From NCBI GenBank assembly GCA_903929325.1, contig CAIYUD010000148.1, positions 1 through 8,872 on the forward strand: a stretch of DNA of 8,872 nucleotides, written 5' to 3'. Numbering within the stretch: the stretch's first letter is position 1; every line of letters starts with the position of its first letter. Of this stretch, positions 6,153 to 8,872 are shown in pieces. This DNA is from an uncultured Opitutia bacterium. GTDB lineage: Bacteria; Verrucomicrobiota; Verrucomicrobiia; Opitutales; UBA953. The position numbers and the translations under genes were made by a program. The notes under the pieces were generated by a model that worked only from the letters and a program-made list of their open reading frames with translations, was not told the DNA's origin and did no database searches.

Positions 6153-7334
6153 ATGACTCGACCATCTTTCTATATCTTTTCTTCCGAATCTGTCGGGGAG
6201 GGCCACCCTGATAAGGTCGCCGATAGCATTTCCGATAGCGTTCTCGATGCCTGCCTTGCCCAAGACCGACTCGCTCGGGTTGCTTGCGAAACGTTAGTGA
6301 AGAGCGACCACGTTGTCGTCGCTGGTGAAATCACCACGCACGCACGGCTGAATTTCGAAGAGATTGTTCGCGGCGCTATCCGTGAAATTGGCTACGTGAA
6401 CGACGACGATGTTTTTCATGCTGATAAGGTCTTTATCACGAATTTAATTACCAAGCAGTCTGCCGATATCGCTCAAGGTGTTGATGTGCGCAAAGCCGAA
6501 GGCAAGAAGCACGCCAAGATGGGTGCTGGCGACCAAGGTATCATGTTCGGGTACGCATCCAAAGAAACGCCCGAACTGATGCCAGCTCCCGTGATGTTTG
6601 CGCATCGCCTAAATCGCCAACTCGCGAAGTTGCGTAAATCAGGTGCACGTGGCACCGAGTGGATTCGACCTGATTGCAAGTCGCAGGTGGCAGTCCGCTA
6701 TGAGAATAATCTTCCGGTCGAAATAACGAACGTCGTTATCTCAACGCAGCATACGGCGGATGTCACCCATCGGCAGATTGAGAAGTTCTGTATCGATCAA
6801 GTCATTCGCCAAGTTTTACCCGCCAGCATGCTTGCCCGCGGTGCTGAATTTTTAATCAACCCGACAGGACGCTTCGTCGTCGGCGGACCCCAAGGGGATT
6901 GCGGTCTGACAGGCAGAAAGATCATTGTCGATTCCTACGGCGGCATGGGTCGCCACGGTGGTGGTGCTTTCTCGGGTAAAGACCCGACGAAGGTAGATCG
7001 TTCAGCAGCTTACATGGCTCGCTGGGTCGCCAAGCACATTGTGGCATCAGGCGTTGCGAGTAAGGTGGAGTTACAAGTCGCTTATGCGATCGGCCATCCT
7101 GAGCCCACGAGCCTTCGGGTAGACACTTTCGGAACAGGATTAGTTTCGGATGAGCGTATTCAGGCTGCGGTACGTAAAATATTCCGGTTCAACCCTTCCG
7201 AAATTATCGACCAACTCGATTTACGTCGGCCGATTTATCGGGCGAGCACCCACTACGGGCATTTCGGAAAGAAGGGGTTGCCTTGGGAAACAACCAGCCG
7301 CCTAACCGCCTTTAAGAAGGCTCTTAAAATTTAA
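6153..7334 (+). CDS. metK: S-adenosylmethionine synthetase (methionine adenosyltransferase)
   Basis: Encodes 393 residues, within the usual bacterial MetK range. It converts methionine and ATP to S-adenosylmethionine, releasing phosphate and pyrophosphate, in the cytoplasm, normally as a tetramer. Family motifs are intact: SSESVGEGHPDK at residues 10-21 with the ATP/Mg-binding H18, D20 and K21; the MetK signature GAGDQG at 124-129; GRFVVGGPQGDCGLTGRKI in the central domain; and the second signature GGGAFSGKD at 269-277, followed by PTKVDRSAAY. The ATG at 6153 places GEGHPDK at the normal distance from the N-terminus; a TTG at 6126 in the same frame would add nine atypical residues inside the leader stems. 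The AAGGA ribosome site is 12 nt away, longer than usual, and lies within possible stems. The gene is followed after 9 bp by ahcY, the next step but one in the methyl cycle, so the pair is probably one transcript. Confidence 0.97.
   Translation: MTRPSFYIFSSESVGEGHPDKVADSISDSVLDACLAQDRLARVACETLVKSDHVVVAGEITTHARLNFEEIVRGAIREIGYVNDDDVFHADKVFITNLITKQSADIAQGVDVRKAEGKKHAKMGAGDQGIMFGYASKETPELMPAPVMFAHRLNRQLAKLRKSGARGTEWIRPDCKSQVAVRYENNLPVEITNVVISTQHTADVTHRQIEKFCIDQVIRQVLPASMLARGAEFLINPTGRFVVGGPQGDCGLTGRKIIVDSYGGMGRHGGGAFSGKDPTKVDRSAAYMARWVAKHIVASGVASKVELQVAYAIGHPEPTSLRVDTFGTGLVSDERIQAAVRKIFRFNPSEIIDQLDLRRPIYRASTHYGHFGKKGLPWETTSRLTAFKKALKI
7311..7328 (+). promoter_or_regulatory. Hairpin at the metK-ahcY junction
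   Basis: TTTAAGA (7311-7317), loop AGGC and TCTTAAA (7322-7328) form a perfect 7-bp AU-rich stem in the last codons of metK, ending 15 nt before the ahcY ATG. The only purine-rich, Shine-Dalgarno-like stretch near ahcY, AAGAAGG (7314-7320), lies inside this hairpin and is too far from the start (23 nt). The stem may tune ahcY translation or mark an RNA-processing point. A 7-bp stem somewhere in a window this long is not rare by chance, so its position is the main argument. Confidence 0.3.
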
Positions 7335-7343
7335 TACCAAACC

Positions 7344-8765
7344 ATGAAAACTTCTTCAAAAAACCAAGACTTCAAAGTTGCTGATCTCAGCTTAGCTGAG
7401 TGGGGCCGTAAGGAGCTACAAGTCGCTGAGCATGAAATGCCAGGGCTAATGGCGCTGCGTGCTAAATATGGAAAACTTAAGCCACTCAAGGGCGTGCGTA
7501 TTGCAGGTTCATTACACATGACCATCCAAACGGCTGTGCTTATTGAGACGCTGGCCGATTTGGGCGCAGATGTGCGCTGGGCTTCCTGTAATATTTTCTC
7601 AACACAAGACCATGCTGCGGCTGCTATTGCGAAAGCGGGCATCCCTGTCTTCGCCTGGAAAGGCGAGACACTCGAGGAGTATTGGGAGTGTACGATGCGT
7701 GCATTAACTTGGCCGAATGGCGATGGCCCTGAGTTGATTGTTGATGACGGTGGCGACGCGACACTTCTTATCCATAAAGGCTATGAACTCGAGAACGGCT
7801 CAAAGTGGGTCACCACCAAGTCGGAGTCAGAAGAAGAACAGATCATCAAAAACTTGCTGAAGAAGGTCGCCAAGGATCGTCCCGGTCATTGGCACAAGGT
7901 TGTTAAGAGCTGGAAGGGTGTCTCCGAGGAAACTACTACCGGCGTAAAACGCCTTTACCGCATGCTGGAAGAGAAGTCCTTATTGGTGCCTTCAGTGAAT
8001 GTGAATGATACCGCTACAAAATCGAAATTTGATAACCTTTACGGTTGTCGTGAATCGCTCGTCGATGGCATCAAACGAGCAACCGATGTGATGATTGCCG
8101 GTAAGGTTGCCTTGGTTATTGGCTACGGCGATGTGGGCAAAGGCTCTGCGCAGTCATTGAAAGGTTTGGGTGCCACGGTGCAGGTTGCTGAGGTAGATCC
8201 AATCTGCGCGTTGCAAGCGATGATGGAAGGCTTCCGTGTCGTTACCGTTGAAGACACACTGGGCACGACCGATATCTATGTGACTGCCACTGGTAATCGT
8301 GACATCATCACGCTCGAGCATCTTTTAAAAATGAAGGATCAGGCGATTGTTTGTAATATCGGCCACTTCGATAACGAAATTCAAGTTGTCCGTTTGAATG
8401 CGGCAAAAGATGTAAAGAAGGACACAATTAAGCCGCAGGTTGATCGCTATACCATGAAAGATGGTCGCCAACTTTACATGTTAGCAGAAGGCCGATTGGT
8501 AAACCTCGGTTGTGCGACAGGCCACCCCAGTTATGTGATGTCGACTTCCTTTACCAACCAGGTGCTCGCACAATTGCATCTTTGGGAGACACGTAAGACG
8601 GCAAAGCCAAGCGTCGTCCTCTTGCCTAAGCATCTCGACGAAGAGGTTGCGCGCCTTCACCTCGGAAAGCTCGGTGCTAAATTAACCAAGCTTAGCAAGG
8701 GACAGGCCGACTACATTGGCGTTAAGGTCGAAGGTCCCTACAAGCCTGACAATTATAGGTACTAA
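7344..8765 (+). CDS. ahcY: S-adenosylhomocysteine hydrolase (adenosylhomocysteinase)
   Basis: Encodes 473 residues. The NAD-dependent enzyme splits S-adenosylhomocysteine reversibly into adenosine and homocysteine, removing the product that inhibits methyltransferases. Visible landmarks: GSLHMTIQTAVLIE with H58, matching the catalytic His of the animal enzyme; SCNIFSTQDHAAAA; DDGGDATLL with D134-D135; NVNDTATKSKFDN at 219-231 with K226 and D230, equivalent to human K186 and D190; the NAD-binding loop GYGDVGKG at 260-267; CNIGHFDNE; and the family-typical C-terminus YKPDNYRY, whose Lys and Tyr contact NAD of the neighbouring subunit. It is about 40 residues longer than the 432-residue human protein. 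The extra length is a lysine/glutamate-rich stretch near residues 150-195, as in the longer bacterial form. It begins 9 bp after metK with no clear Shine-Dalgarno sequence, which suggests translational coupling. No intrinsic terminator with a T-run is visible before the window ends. Confidence 0.97.
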   Translation: MKTSSKNQDFKVADLSLAEWGRKELQVAEHEMPGLMALRAKYGKLKPLKGVRIAGSLHMTIQTAVLIETLADLGADVRWASCNIFSTQDHAAAAIAKAGIPVFAWKGETLEEYWECTMRALTWPNGDGPELIVDDGGDATLLIHKGYELENGSKWVTTKSESEEEQIIKNLLKKVAKDRPGHWHKVVKSWKGVSEETTTGVKRLYRMLEEKSLLVPSVNVNDTATKSKFDNLYGCRESLVDGIKRATDVMIAGKVALVIGYGDVGKGSAQSLKGLGATVQVAEVDPICALQAMMEGFRVVTVEDTLGTTDIYVTATGNRDIITLEHLLKMKDQAIVCNIGHFDNEIQVVRLNAAKDVKKDTIKPQVDRYTMKDGRQLYMLAEGRLVNLGCATGHPSYVMSTSFTNQVLAQLHLWETRKTAKPSVVLLPKHLDEEVARLHLGKLGAKLTKLSKGQADYIGVKVEGPYKPDNYRY

Positions 8766-8787
8766 GCAGGTGCGCAGACGCCACGCC

Positions 8788-8870
8788 GGCAGGAAGTGGC
8801 AAGGAGCAAGCGGGAAGAACCTTCCGTTTGACCTTTGCTGCCTGCCATCGTTCAGCCTTGTTGGACTGAA
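8788..8870. other. Two hairpins downstream of ahcY, possible structured RNA; strand unknown
   Basis: The 107 bp after ahcY show no supported ORF. A long imperfect hairpin spans 8788-8846: GGCAGG (8788-8793) with CCTGCC (8841-8846); GCAAGG (8799-8804) with CCTTTGC (8832-8838, one base bulged); CAAGCGG (8807-8813) with CCGTTTG (8824-8830, one G-T pair); and AAG (8815-8817) with CTT (8821-8823) closing a 3-nt loop. A second hairpin follows: TTCAG (8851-8855) with CTGAA (8866-8870), plus CC with GG around TTGTT. Neither is followed by a T-run, so they do not look like an ordinary terminator. They could be the leader of the next gene, a small RNA, or a 3' mRNA-stabilising structure. I do not recognise an Rfam class. 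Confidence 0.4.
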
Positions 8871-8872
8871 GC

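Noticed and set aside
8766..8872. RNase P RNA, tmRNA, SRP RNA or cobalamin riboswitch at the right edge
   Set aside because: None of their conserved sequence blocks is recognisable in the visible 107 bp, although an element continuing past the edge cannot be excluded.
1..8872. CRISPR arrays, insertion sequences, tRNA genes, phage or defence genes
   Set aside because: No regularly spaced repeats, transposase motifs, tRNA-like cloverleaf sequences or defence-protein motifs were seen on either strand.

Overview
The window looks like a piece of a Verrucomicrobiota chromosome, probably of the Opitutae type. The main reason is the gene at 2987-6052. It encodes a secreted protein with an N-terminal sugar-dehydrogenase-like propeller, a HEAT-repeat middle and a C-terminal CxxCH heme domain, an architecture expanded in the Planctomycetes-Verrucomicrobia-Chlamydiae (PVC) group. 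The GH20 glycosidase and the succinate dehydrogenase iron-sulfur subunit fit the same assignment. No rRNA, tRNA, insertion sequence, phage gene or CRISPR array is visible. Most genes are core metabolism at moderate GC.

Layout from left to right. The window opens inside a succinate dehydrogenase/fumarate reductase iron-sulfur subunit gene (1-435, +), whose stop lies 6 bp from the stop of a convergent marC-family membrane protein gene (442-1077, -). Upstream of marC on the same strand, separated by a 46-bp gap holding a small hairpin, is a GH20-type hexosaminidase gene (1124-2863, -). Its last ~500 bp are about 69% GC, against roughly 50-58% in the rest of the gene. A short intergenic region (2864-2986) with two inverted repeats separates it from the divergent PVC heme-protein gene (2987-6052, +), which ends in a terminator-like hairpin (6051-6075). 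Then comes metK (6153-7334, +), preceded by a leader of overlapping, mutually exclusive stems, and ahcY (7344-8765, +) only 9 bp downstream. The last 107 bp hold two hairpins with no visible ORF.

Functionally, metK and ahcY form a two-gene unit for the methyl cycle. MetK makes S-adenosylmethionine, methyltransferases turn it into S-adenosylhomocysteine, and AhcY hydrolyses that product. The GH20 enzyme and the divergent heme protein may share a control region and could both serve glycan use (inference only). SdhB belongs to the respiratory chain.

Nothing here is a clear new multi-gene system. The best candidates for undescribed biology are RNA-level: the metK leader and the structured stretch after ahcY. 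The GC break inside the GH20 gene is the main sign of possible recombination.
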